This document shows positions 16,735-25,621 of a stretch of DNA of 64,000 nucleotides, in pieces. The stretch comes from JACMLX01 sp031374935. Its GTDB lineage: Bacteria; Gemmatimonadota; Gemmatimonadetes; Gemmatimonadales; Gemmatimonadaceae. Where the stretch lies: positions 1 to 64,000 of the forward strand of contig JANMHB010000195.1 of the NCBI GenBank assembly GCA_031374935.1, written 5' to 3'. Numbering within the stretch: the stretch's first letter is position 1; every line of letters starts with the position of its first letter. Below the pieces are notes generated by a model. That model saw only the letters and a list, made by a program, of their open reading frames with translations. It did not search any database and was not told where the DNA came from. The position numbers and the translations under genes were made by a program.

Positions 16735-17872
16735 CCAGATCCTGATCCGTGCGTGACAGACTCGACGATGACGGCAGGCAGACTCCGCTGCGATACAGCC
16801 GCTCGGAGACATGGCCGCCGACCACCGGCGCGCCACTGAAGAGCGGCTGCGTGTGCATCGGTCGCCAGACCGGGCGTGCCTCGATGTTCATCGCGCCGAG
16901 GGCGTCGATCAGCTGGATCGGAGATATCGGGGCCCCAGCATCCGGATCGAGATAGCACACAGTCAGCCAGCGCGTGTGTGTGCCCCACGGAGCCTCTGCC
17001 TGAAAGCTCAGGCCAGGAAGCTCCGACAGTGCGGTCCGGTATCGGTCGAACACGGCGCGTCGCTGGGCAACCCGCTCGCCGAGCACACGAAGCTGCCCGC
17101 GCCCCATGCCAGCCAGCACGTTGCTGAGGCGGTAATTGTATCCATGCTCTGTGTGCAAATACTCGACGGCGGGTTCGCGCGACTGCGTCGACCACTTCCT
17201 CATTCGCTGCACTTGGACGGGATCCTGCGCGAGCACCATGCCACCACCGCTGGTGGTAATGATCTTGTTGCCGTTGAAGCTGAGCAGCGCGTATGGAGCC
17301 GTCGTACCTGTCGGGCGCGCGCGATACGTCGCGCCCAGTGATTCGGCGGCGTCTTCCACCAGTGCGACACCATGCTCGAGGCACGCCGCGGCGATCGCGT
17401 CGATATCGGCGTGTTGCCCGTAGAGGTGCACGGCAATCAGGGCTTTGGGCAGTCGATTCGTGCGGGCTGCATCCGCGAGATACTCGCGGACCAACTCCGG
17501 ATCCAGGTTCCCCGAAGTCGTTTCGCTGTCGATCAGGACCGGAATGGCACCCTCGTACAGAATCGGGAACACGGACCCGGCGAACGTCAGCGTCGACACG
17601 GCGACACGGTCACCCCGTTCGACACCGATCGCCCGCAGGATCAGGTGCAGGGCGGCGGTGCCGCTGCTCACGGCGAGGGCGTGCCGAGTGCCGCCGAGTG
17701 CGTCAGACACTTCGCGCTCGAAGGCGTCGAGGTGCGGTCCAACGGTGGAGAGCCAGTTCGACTCGAACGCCTGCTGGATCAACTGGAGTTCGTCTCCGCC
17801 CATGTGCGGTACGGAGAGATAAATGCGACTCGGAGGCAAGGTGTGGTTGTCAGGGACGAATGGTGCCGGCAT
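16682..17872 (-). CDS. DegT/DnrJ/EryC1/StrS aminotransferase (sugar aminotransferase)
   Basis: A 396-aa PLP enzyme of the sugar-aminotransferase family. SSGTAALH (69-76) binds the phosphate, D174 (VEDAAES) pairs with the pyridine nitrogen, and K203 (SFNGNK) is the Schiff-base lysine. It converts a keto-sugar nucleotide into an amino sugar with glutamate as donor; similarity is to PglE/WecE-type enzymes. The start at 17872 begins close to the conserved IYLSVPHMGGDEL region, and the longer frame adds a low-complexity leader. With the PglC-like transferase opposite, it could make N-acetyl-diamino sugars for the initiating step. Confidence 0.88.
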   Translation of the reverse strand: MPAPFVPDNHTLPPSRIYLSVPHMGGDELQLIQQAFESNWLSTVGPHLDAFEREVSDALGGTRHALAVSSGTAALHLILRAIGVERGDRVAVSTLTFAGSVFPILYEGAIPVLIDSETTSGNLDPELVREYLADAARTNRLPKALIAVHLYGQHADIDAIAAACLEHGVALVEDAAESLGATYRARPTGTTAPYALLSFNGNKIITTSGGGMVLAQDPVQVQRMRKWSTQSREPAVEYLHTEHGYNYRLSNVLAGMGRGQLRVLGERVAQRRAVFDRYRTALSELPGLSFQAEAPWGTHTRWLTVCYLDPDAGAPISPIQLIDALGAMNIEARPVWRPMHTQPLFSGAPVVGGHVSERLYRSGVCLPSSSSLSRTDQDLVISLVQETMTSPALRNR

Positions 17873-17940
17873 GCAGGTACCGGCGCGGTGCGGAGAACTG
17901 CGGGGGGCTGGTGGCCGGGGGGGCAGGGGCGCAAAGGACG

Positions 17941-19632
17941 TCAGAAAACGCTCCAACTCGCCCGAGCGTACAAGTTCGTGCGTGGATCCCCAAGCTGCCA
18001 CGTCCCCGCCCAGGCAATGCCACCTTCGAGGGTTACGGATTGCGTCCTGCGGTAGCGTGTGACGGCCACGCTCCCGTCGAGCACCCAGTCGTGGCTGAAG
18101 GGCACGTCCCCGCCGGCACCAAGCGACAAGCCTTCCCCGTTGCTTGTGCGGAGCGACCGAGTGCGCCACCGCTGGACGGCGAGCCGACGCGAACCGGACG
18201 CCGTGAATTGCTCGAGCGCCACGCGTTGACCGCCGATCGCACCCACGCCCATCGGCGAGCCGAGCAGTTGTCCGCGCTGCGTGTGGCCCTGACGCATGCC
18301 GGTGTGGACGTAGAGGGCGTCCTGTGCCCGGGCCTGCGCAATCGGCCGGATGTCGCCGTCGAAGTACTCGAGCGTCAACACGGAGAGGCGATCGGCGGTC
18401 TTCTCGAGCGCGGCACGGACCGACGCCATCACAGCGCTGTTGTTCTCCGGCTCCTGCGCGAGGTCACGCGAGTCCCAGTTGTGATCTTCGCGAAATAGCT
18501 CGAAATTGGCCTCCAGCCCCCGCGCCGGAAACACCCAGCGCGCGAAGAACGACGCCATCTGATTGTCGGCATCGCCAGTCGGGTCACCGCTGCCGGCATC
18601 GTTTCGCAGACTTTTCTTGAAGATCCCTTCAAACGGTTTCGACCACGCCTGCCATCGCTCGCTGCCCGCTCGAAACGGGCTGTGAAAAAACCGACTTGCC
18701 CCAAGCTCGAGCGACGGGAGCAACGCCGGCATGAAACTGATCGTGAGGCCGGTCCCGAGCCGACGAGTCCCGGACTGATCGACGTCGAGGTACGTCTCGC
18801 TACCCTGAACCGGCGACCATTCACTCTGTTCGAGCACGCCGAGCATGTAGCGCGTCGTGACGCGCCCCACAGCGGGGAGCCGCACCCCGGAAGCTTTCGT
18901 GCCGAGGAACACGTGCGCGAAACCTCCAGCGTTGGAACCGAAGATGGCCGGGAAGGTCTCGCCAGTGCCCCAGCCAACGCTGGCAGTGGAGAGCCCCCCC
19001 GTCATCCCGAATGCATTCAGGCGCAGCGTGCTTTCACCTGGTGACAGACGCGAGAAGCTCGAAGTTCCCATGCGTTGTGGAAGGTCCACCACAACCGCGT
19101 ACTGCGGTTCCGACAATGGAGAGACGCCTCCGACCAGTTGCGGCATCACGGGAAACCCTGCGTTTTGCGCGCTGAACGCCAGTGGTGTCGCGACAGCGCT
19201 CAATGGCCCGAATCGCCATGCCGCTCCGACGCCGACGGCACCGGTGGCACCACGACCTTGCCACATCGCGCCGTCGTTCGCTCCCCACGCGAAGCCACTG
19301 TTCGCACCAGCGTACACGCTGGCGCCAACGGCAGCACTGGCCGACAGTGCCGCCGTGAGCCCGCCTTGCCACGGGTGCGGCCTGATGCTCGAATCGTGGA
19401 GCATGGAGGACAGGTCTTCGGCGGAATACGGCCTGATCGCCCACGGTAGTGGCTTGATCAGCCCCGCCAGCGCCATCGCTCTGACATAGCGCTCGACGTC
19501 CGTACCAACGATCGCTCCGAAGCGCGCACCCGACGGTCCCGTGTTCGACTGCCACTGTGCAGCCAGCGATATCGGCGAAGCGAGCAGGATGAGCGCTGTC
19601 GGCGCGCTCGCCCATCGTGATGATCGATTCAT
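17941..19632 (-). CDS. Wzi-like capsule assembly family outer-membrane protein
   Basis: A 563-aa secreted protein with a signal peptide (MNRSSRW, hydrophobic core, cleavage after SLAA at about residue 25) and many alternating beta-strand segments ending in aromatic residues (final SWSVF), as expected of a beta-barrel. The N-terminal periplasmic helical part (LAGLIKPLPWAIRPYSAEDL) resembles Wzi-family openings. Wzi proteins hold capsule polysaccharide at the outer membrane. It is divergent from a second Wzi-like gene with only 19 bp between the start codons. Confidence 0.72.
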   Translation of the reverse strand: MNRSSRWASAPTALILLASPISLAAQWQSNTGPSGARFGAIVGTDVERYVRAMALAGLIKPLPWAIRPYSAEDLSSMLHDSSIRPHPWQGGLTAALSASAAVGASVYAGANSGFAWGANDGAMWQGRGATGAVGVGAAWRFGPLSAVATPLAFSAQNAGFPVMPQLVGGVSPLSEPQYAVVVDLPQRMGTSSFSRLSPGESTLRLNAFGMTGGLSTASVGWGTGETFPAIFGSNAGGFAHVFLGTKASGVRLPAVGRVTTRYMLGVLEQSEWSPVQGSETYLDVDQSGTRRLGTGLTISFMPALLPSLELGASRFFHSPFRAGSERWQAWSKPFEGIFKKSLRNDAGSGDPTGDADNQMASFFARWVFPARGLEANFELFREDHNWDSRDLAQEPENNSAVMASVRAALEKTADRLSVLTLEYFDGDIRPIAQARAQDALYVHTGMRQGHTQRGQLLGSPMGVGAIGGQRVALEQFTASGSRRLAVQRWRTRSLRTSNGEGLSLGAGGDVPFSHDWVLDGSVAVTRYRRTQSVTLEGGIAWAGTWQLGDPRTNLYARASWSVF

Positions 19633-19651
19633 GTCTGTATATTAGCGACAG
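19633..19651. promoter_or_regulatory. 19-bp divergent intergenic region with an AT-rich, two-way -10-like box
   Basis: The whole gap between two ATG codons holds TGTATATTAG. TATATT at 19638-19643 could serve the plus gene, and its partner TAATAT (19644-19639 on the minus strand) the other. Each is about 6-8 nt from its ATG, so transcripts would be leaderless or nearly so. CTGT and ACAG flank the box. No -35 consensus was found. Inference only. Confidence 0.4.
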
Positions 19652-21328
19652 ATGCCCTTTCATAAACAGCTTCTGCGCGCGATTCACGCGATGCTCGTGA
19701 TGCCGCTCCTTGCCGCCTCACTTGCGTCGCAGATCATTGCTCCGACCTCGCAGTGTGCAGCCGGGGCAGTCACGACCTCTCTTCCCGGCGGGCTGGTCGA
19801 GGAGAATGCACGGGCAGGTGGGCTGCGCAAGGGTGAGCGCTGGTCACTCACGCGCGGAGCCACTGACGCGGCGAAGGTGCGAATGCTGCGGGACAGCAGC
19901 GCCTCTCCTTTTCGCGTTGCAGCGGTGCTGCCGGAGCTGTTGGTCACATCGCAGCAAGCCTTCCCCCTCCCGGCCAACGACGGCCCCATGTGGGCCGGCA
20001 AGGGCCTGACCTACAGCATTACTGGCGGCATCGCGCTCTGCGGCAAGAACGCCCGATGGGGCGCCATCATCGCCCCCACCTACTGGTATGCGGAAAACGC
20101 GGCTTTCGACCTTCCCGACAACGCGCAGATCGTCCCGCCACTCCGCGACGACTACAGCCCATGGGCATCGCCGTACCATTACATGCCGCGCTCCCTCGAC
20201 GCGCCCCGCCGCTTTGGGAATTCGGCATTGCGCCGCATCGAACCCGGAGCCCTGACGTTCTGGTATCGTGCCCCACGGGTTGAAGTCGGCATCACCACCG
20301 AGCCGGAGTGGTGGGGCCCGGGGCAGCACAACGCGCTCCTTCTCAGCTCGCAGTCAGCGGGCGTCCCCCGCGTCTATGTCCGTACCGCACGACCGTTGCG
20401 TGCCGCCGGCGAACTGGACATTCGCTACTTCCTCGGCGGACTCTCGTTCTCGCCTTTCTTCTTCCGCGAGAAGGAAGACTCCACGCGTACGCTCGCCGGA
20501 CTGGCTGTCGTCTGGCGCCCTGACTTCGAAAAGGGACTCTCCATCGGAGCTGCTCGCCTCGTCGCCGCTCCCATGCTGGGCAACGGCTGGTTGAAGCATG
20601 TGCTCGATCCACTGATTCCCGTCGGGACACCAAACGCACTCCCATATTCCGACAAGACCCAGAACGCCGGCCGTGACCAGCTCTTCTCCCTCTTTGCCAA
20701 CTGGCGCCTGCCCGACGACGGCACCGAACTGTGGTTCGAATGGGCCCGCGCTGAGCTGCCGAACGGGCTGCGCGACTTCGCCGAGTCGCCGAACCACACG
20801 CAGGCGCTGACCCTCGGACTCCAGCATATCCGGCCCGCACCGTGGAAAGACTGGACTTGGCGCGTCGGCGCTGAGTACACCCAGACCAACCAAAGCTCCA
20901 CGTATCGCGAACGCCCCACCGGCTCGTGGTACACCAGCCGCGCCGTGCAGGGCGGGTTCACCCAGAAAGGCCAGATCCTCGGTGCAATGATCGGCCCCGG
21001 CAGCGTCACCCAACGCCTCGGCCTCGACTTCGCCAGCTCCACGAAATCCCTCGGACTCTTCGCCTACCGCATCAAGTGGGACGACGACTCCTTCTACACC
21101 ATCCCGCGACCCAACGGGAACGGCCTCTGCAAGCATGACGTCAGCCTCGCGCTCGGCGCACGTGGCTCCGCCCGAACTCCCGCAGGTTGGTTCGAAGCCA
21201 CCGTCACCACCCAGAACCGACTCAACCTCTATTGGCAGGCGCTCGGCTTCTGTTTCGCAAACGAAGAGATCCAGATCGACAAGCGCAATCTGTCCCTCGA
21301 GTTCCGCTTCCGCCCTCGAGTCCGGTAA
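19652..21328 (+). CDS. Capsule assembly Wzi family protein
   Basis: A 558-aa outer-membrane protein with a signal peptide (MPFHKQLLRAIHAM, hydrophobic core, cleavage near residue 26). The Wzi-family hallmark EWWGPGQH lies at 219-226, followed by LLLSSQSAGVPR and the FLGGLSFSPFF strand. Wzi anchors polysaccharide to the outside of the outer membrane. It is the first gene of plus-strand system A, although 188 bp separate it from the next gene. The two adjacent Wzi-like genes are only distantly alike and could serve different polymers. Confidence 0.85.
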   Translation: MPFHKQLLRAIHAMLVMPLLAASLASQIIAPTSQCAAGAVTTSLPGGLVEENARAGGLRKGERWSLTRGATDAAKVRMLRDSSASPFRVAAVLPELLVTSQQAFPLPANDGPMWAGKGLTYSITGGIALCGKNARWGAIIAPTYWYAENAAFDLPDNAQIVPPLRDDYSPWASPYHYMPRSLDAPRRFGNSALRRIEPGALTFWYRAPRVEVGITTEPEWWGPGQHNALLLSSQSAGVPRVYVRTARPLRAAGELDIRYFLGGLSFSPFFFREKEDSTRTLAGLAVVWRPDFEKGLSIGAARLVAAPMLGNGWLKHVLDPLIPVGTPNALPYSDKTQNAGRDQLFSLFANWRLPDDGTELWFEWARAELPNGLRDFAESPNHTQALTLGLQHIRPAPWKDWTWRVGAEYTQTNQSSTYRERPTGSWYTSRAVQGGFTQKGQILGAMIGPGSVTQRLGLDFASSTKSLGLFAYRIKWDDDSFYTIPRPNGNGLCKHDVSLALGARGSARTPAGWFEATVTTQNRLNLYWQALGFCFANEEIQIDKRNLSLEFRFRPRVR

Positions 21329-21516
21329 CCGCAGGCCAGCGATGCCCCGATACCTGAACATCACGTTGCCGCCCAGTGCCGCGCATCTCCCGACCCGCCT
21401 AGCTTCATCGAATTCGTACGCAGCGCCTCTGGCCGGCATCCGCCGCTGGAGTCCCCCCGCGAGCCGCTGACCAAACGAGTGTTCTGCCCGACCGAGCCCC
21501 CGGCTCACACCGCGTC

Positions 21517-23073
21517 GTGACCCCCGTACCGCCTCCGAGTCCACGGCAGCGGCCGCGGCGGCGCTCCACCGATCCGGTCCCCGTCATCAAGCCAGCGGTC
21601 GACTCCGGCTACTCCGGAGTGCCGCTCCCGGACATGCTCCACGCCCGCGCCCCGCACGCGGTCTGGCGACACGTCTGGCGCAGTGTCCTTCGGGTGCTGA
21701 TCCTCGTTGCCGTCGACCTTCTGACGCTCGAGGTGCTGCGCATCATCCTCTCCGCGGTGCGTGATCAGGCCTGGTTCGGCACCCGGATCGCCGCCGAGCT
21801 GGCCGCGATCGTGCCGGCCGGAACAGTGCCTGTGCTCCCGCTGCAGGCCGCAGTCTTGCTCGGCCTCACCATCTGCGGCGGCTACGTCGGCGGGGCCCGG
21901 AAGCGCCATGTGCGGAGCGTGGCCATGGGCGCCGTCCTCGGTGTCCTGTTCGTCACCTGGACGAATCTCTTCTCGCCCCCCGAGCTCGCCCGCTGGCTCG
22001 GCGTGGCCTTCGTCAGCCTGGCGATCGCCGCCACCTTGGTCGTGGTGCGCCTCATCCTCGACCTGGTGGTCGAGCGGATCCGCCCCCGCGCTGCCCTCGC
22101 ACTTCGGGCGATCCTGGTCACGCCAACGCGGGATCTCCGCGCCGGCCGCACCCATCCGGCGTTCGGCGACCCGACGGAGTTCCGTTTCGTGGGCGAAGTC
22201 GACGCCACGCGCAGCGAGGCCACCGACGGGCCGCTCGGACCGACCACAGCCATGATGCGGCTCATCGATGAACATCGCGCCGACACGGTGGTCCTGTTCG
22301 GGCATCTGAGCTCCCCGCTCGCCGAACGGCTCGCGCGAGTGGCCGACGCCGCTGGCTGCAACGTGGTCTGCCTGCCGCGGACGCTGGCGCTGCATGGCTT
22401 CGAACCCCAGCTGATCTTCCACCATGGCGACCCCCTGATGCGACTGGTGCGCCCGGGGGAACGGGGACGTCAGCTGGTGGTCAAGCGGGCGATGGACATC
22501 GTCATTTCATCCCTGATGCTGGTCCTGCTCGCGCCGCTCTACGCGCTCATCGCGCTCGGCGTGCGAATCACGTCGCGCGGTCCGGCACTCTTCCATCAGC
22601 TGCGCGTGGGTCAGGGCGGTCGCACGTTCAGCATGTGGAAGTTCCGCAGCATGATTGCATCAGCCGAGGATCAGCAGGACGATCTTCGCTCGCGCAACGT
22701 CTATGGCGACGAACCACTGTTCAAGATCGCGCACGACCCGCGCATCACCCGGTTCGGCGCATTGCTTCGCAAGACCAGCCTCGACGAGCTGCCGCAATTC
22801 TGGAATGTGCTGCGCGGCGAGATGTCGCTCGTGGGACCACGTCCGCCGCTGCCGGATGAAGTGGCCCGGTATCAGGAACACCACTTCATCCGACTCGACG
22901 TGAGACCCGGTCTCACTGGGCCGTGGCAGGTGTCGGGCAGGAACCGGATCATCCACTTCGAGGACGTCATCCAACTCGAGTCGGCGTACATCGCCGAGTG
23001 GTCGTTTGCGCGCGACGCGACGATCCTGCTGAAGACGCTGCCGGCGGTGATCCGGATGGATGGGGCGCAGTGA
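21517..23073 (+). CDS. Exopolysaccharide biosynthesis polyprenyl glycosylphosphotransferase (WcaJ/WbaP-like)
   Basis: A 518-aa full-length phosphoglycosyltransferase. After a proline/arginine-rich leader come four to five hydrophobic segments (about 48-190), a CoA-binding-3-like domain (VVLFGHLSSPL, LARVADAAGCNV), and the catalytic sugar-transferase domain with WKFRSM, D423-E424 (SLDELPQ) and GEMSLVGPRP. It loads the first sugar onto undecaprenyl phosphate. The GTG at 21517 is the start in the open frame; the exact N-terminus is uncertain because the leader is not conserved. It probably initiates the polymer of system A. Confidence 0.9.
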   Translation: MTPVPPPSPRQRPRRRSTDPVPVIKPAVDSGYSGVPLPDMLHARAPHAVWRHVWRSVLRVLILVAVDLLTLEVLRIILSAVRDQAWFGTRIAAELAAIVPAGTVPVLPLQAAVLLGLTICGGYVGGARKRHVRSVAMGAVLGVLFVTWTNLFSPPELARWLGVAFVSLAIAATLVVVRLILDLVVERIRPRAALALRAILVTPTRDLRAGRTHPAFGDPTEFRFVGEVDATRSEATDGPLGPTTAMMRLIDEHRADTVVLFGHLSSPLAERLARVADAAGCNVVCLPRTLALHGFEPQLIFHHGDPLMRLVRPGERGRQLVVKRAMDIVISSLMLVLLAPLYALIALGVRITSRGPALFHQLRVGQGGRTFSMWKFRSMIASAEDQQDDLRSRNVYGDEPLFKIAHDPRITRFGALLRKTSLDELPQFWNVLRGEMSLVGPRPPLPDEVARYQEHHFIRLDVRPGLTGPWQVSGRNRIIHFEDVIQLESAYIAEWSFARDATILLKTLPAVIRMDGAQ

Positions 23074-23344
23074 GCACCCCTGATTCCACCAGACGTCCGC
23101 GCTGACGGCGGTGGCGCCGATCAGGTCTTGTTGGACAGACTGCCGCAGATCGTCGCCAAGTTGCACAGTGCGGCCCAACGCGACGCAGCGTCGTCTGCGG
23201 TGTTTCCGTCTCTCACCGCCACGCGTCAGGAATGGCGTGCGGGCGGTCACCGTCTCGGCGCGCCGTGCGATCGTGACCATCGGTTGACCCGGCGGCGCTC
23301 AGCCACACGGTCCGATTCTCCCGGCGAACCACTCCTCAGGGCAC

Positions 23345-24451
23345 ATGCGATACAAGGCGCTTGACAGCTGGCGAGGGATCTGCGCGCTCCTGGTGGTACT
23401 CTTTCATGCAAAGGGCAGTGGATTCCTCGGCGAGAGTTCGCTGATCGCGGGGTCATTCCTGTTCGTCGACTTTTTCTTCGTGCTGAGCGGTTTCGTGATG
23501 GCCGCAGCCTATGCGAGCCGTATCGAAACGGGACGCGGCTTCCGCGAGTTCATCATACGGCGTTTCGGTCGCGTCTGGCCGTTGCACGCGGCGATGCTGC
23601 TGGCGTTTCTGGTGCTTGAGCTGGCGAAGCTGGTGCTCGTGCGCGTGGCCGGTGTGCAGCTGAGCAGCACGCCATTCACCGCCTCGATGACGCCGGAGGG
23701 TTTTCTGCCGAGTTTGTTGCTCGTGCACGCGATGGGATTATTGCCGGCACTCACGTGGAATGGGCCGAGCTGGAGCATTGGCGCGGAGTTCTGGACCTAC
23801 GTCGTCTTCGGCCTGGTGATCTGGCGTCTGCGCGCCCGTCAGGTGCTGGTGTCCGCGCTGATCGCGGCGTCTGCACTGGCCTGGCTGGTGGCCAGGTCCA
23901 CACGCCTGATGGACGTGAGCTTTGACCTTGGCCTGATCCGATGCCTCTACGGTTTCTTCCTCGGCGTCGTCACCTACCGGCTGAGCCGTTCCTGGAGCGA
24001 CTCACGGCCGGCCGTTGGCTCCGGGCCGGAAATCGCGGCCATGGCGCTTGGTTTCGGGTTCGTCGCCTATGCCCACGACACCCAAACCGCCTACTTGTCG
24101 CCAATCGTCTTCGCGCTGGTGATTTTCATCTTTGCCTGGTCCGATGGCGGCGTGTCACGCCTGTTGCAGACACGCCCGTTCACCGCGCTTGGACTCTGGT
24201 CCTACTCGATCTACATGACCCACATCTTCCTGCTCGGTCTCGTGAGCATGTCGTCGAAGCTTGTCGAGAAGGTCGTCGCAGCCCGATTGGTGGACGAGCA
24301 GTGGCATGACTTCCTCGCCGCTCCGGGTGTCTCCGATGCCGGGATGCTCGCATTCGCTCTCGCGGTGGTGCTGGTTTCGTCGCAGACCTATCGCCTTATC
24401 GAGGTCCCGTGCCAGGACGTCGTCAACCGATGGGCAAGATCACTGCGTTGA
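23345..24451 (+). CDS. Acyltransferase family 3 (membrane-bound O-acyltransferase)
   Basis: A 368-aa integral membrane protein with about ten hydrophobic segments. The N-terminus MRYKALDSWRGICALLVVLFHA places the conserved catalytic histidine at residue 21, and FFFVLSGFVMA and WSIGAEFWTY are family signatures. These enzymes move acetyl or other acyl groups onto lipid-linked or surface glycans. It stands between the initiating transferase (271 bp upstream) and an epimerase (183 bp downstream), so it probably O-acylates the polymer of system A. Confidence 0.88.
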   Translation: MRYKALDSWRGICALLVVLFHAKGSGFLGESSLIAGSFLFVDFFFVLSGFVMAAAYASRIETGRGFREFIIRRFGRVWPLHAAMLLAFLVLELAKLVLVRVAGVQLSSTPFTASMTPEGFLPSLLLVHAMGLLPALTWNGPSWSIGAEFWTYVVFGLVIWRLRARQVLVSALIAASALAWLVARSTRLMDVSFDLGLIRCLYGFFLGVVTYRLSRSWSDSRPAVGSGPEIAAMALGFGFVAYAHDTQTAYLSPIVFALVIFIFAWSDGGVSRLLQTRPFTALGLWSYSIYMTHIFLLGLVSMSSKLVEKVVAARLVDEQWHDFLAAPGVSDAGMLAFALAVVLVSSQTYRLIEVPCQDVVNRWARSLR

Positions 24452-24634
24452 CCAGTTGCCTGACCGGGCCGTCCGGCCGATACGCTGGAGCCAGCACGCG
24501 AAGACAAAGTGTTTCCTGCGATACGCCTTCAGCGTCCTACCCGGTCGGGGGTGGACGCACCGGGTCGCCGGGTGGTGCTTCCAGTGATGACGCCGCTAAC
24601 TTCCAACGTCTTCCCGCACCAGGAACGCAATCGC

Positions 24635-25621
24635 ATGAGCCGTACGAGCCCGAAACGAGTGCTGGTGACCGGTGGAGCCGGTCTGATCGGCTCGCACATT
24701 GTTGACCTGCTCGTCGCTGGGCGTGAGCACGGCAGGTACGGCGAGATCGTCATCCTCGACAACTTCGTCCGCGGGCGCCGGGAGAACCTGGCCGGTGCGC
24801 TGGCGCGTGGTCCGCTCACTCTGGTCGACGGTGACATCACCGACCGCGCAGTGGTGACGAGCGCAATGCAGGGCATCGATCTGGTGTTCCATCTGGCCGC
24901 CTTGCGCATCACCCAGTGTGCCGAGGATCCGCGGCTGGCGGTGGACGTGCTCGGAAACGGGACGTTCAACATTCTCGAGGCGGCTGTGAAGTCGGGCGTG
25001 CAGAAGGTTGTCGCGTCGTCCACCGCGTCGGTCTACGGACTTGCCGAGGTGTTCCCGACCACCGAGCATCATCATCCGTACAACAACCGGACGATCTACG
25101 GCGCGACGAAGGTCTTCAACGAAGGGTTGCTGCGTTCGTTCAATGAGATGTATCAGCTGCCGTACGTGGCGCTTCGATACTTCAACGTGTACGGTCCGCG
25201 TATGGACATCTTCGGCGCCTACACCGAGGTGCTGATTCGCTGGATGGATCGGATCATGGAAGGCAAGCCTCCGATGATCTTCGGCGATGGGAAGCAGACG
25301 ATGGACTTCGTGTACGTCACGGACATCGCGCGCGCGAACATGCTCGCCGCCGAGTCGGACGTGTCGGACGAGGTGTTCAACGTCGCCAGCGGTGTCGAGA
25401 CAAGCCTGAACGATTTGGCCTACGCACTCCTGCGAGTGATGGGCAGCGACATGCCACTCGAATACGGGCCGCAACGCACGGTGAATGCGGTGCCGCGGCG
25501 GCTGGCGGACGTGTCAAAGGCCCGCCAGCTGATCGGTTTCGAGGCGCAGGTGCAGCTCGAGGCGGGCCTGCGTGATCTGGTGGCGTGGTGGAAGTCCGAA
25601 AAGGCTGCGGTCTCGGCGTGA
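24635..25621 (+). CDS. NAD-dependent epimerase/dehydratase (UDP-glucose-4-epimerase-like)
   Basis: A 328-aa extended SDR. GGAGLIG (13-19) binds NAD, VASSTASVYG (126-135) carries the Ser/Thr, and Y155-K159 (YGATK) complete the active site. The start at 24635 is preceded by AGGAA with a 9-nt spacer; upstream in-frame ATGs at 24509 and 24587 lack this. Homologues include WbpP/GalE-like 4-epimerases and UDP-glucuronate decarboxylase-like proteins; which reaction applies cannot be told. The GTG of the next gene overlaps its stop (GTGA). Confidence 0.88.
   Translation: MSRTSPKRVLVTGGAGLIGSHIVDLLVAGREHGRYGEIVILDNFVRGRRENLAGALARGPLTLVDGDITDRAVVTSAMQGIDLVFHLAALRITQCAEDPRLAVDVLGNGTFNILEAAVKSGVQKVVASSTASVYGLAEVFPTTEHHHPYNNRTIYGATKVFNEGLLRSFNEMYQLPYVALRYFNVYGPRMDIFGAYTEVLIRWMDRIMEGKPPMIFGDGKQTMDFVYVTDIARANMLAAESDVSDEVFNVASGVETSLNDLAYALLRVMGSDMPLEYGPQRTVNAVPRRLADVSKARQLIGFEAQVQLEAGLRDLVAWWKSEKAAVSA

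Noticed and set aside
23074..23344. Possible small ORF between the polyprenyl glycosylphosphotransferase and the acyltransferase
   Set aside because: No frame with a start, ribosome-binding site and hydrophobic or structured content was found.
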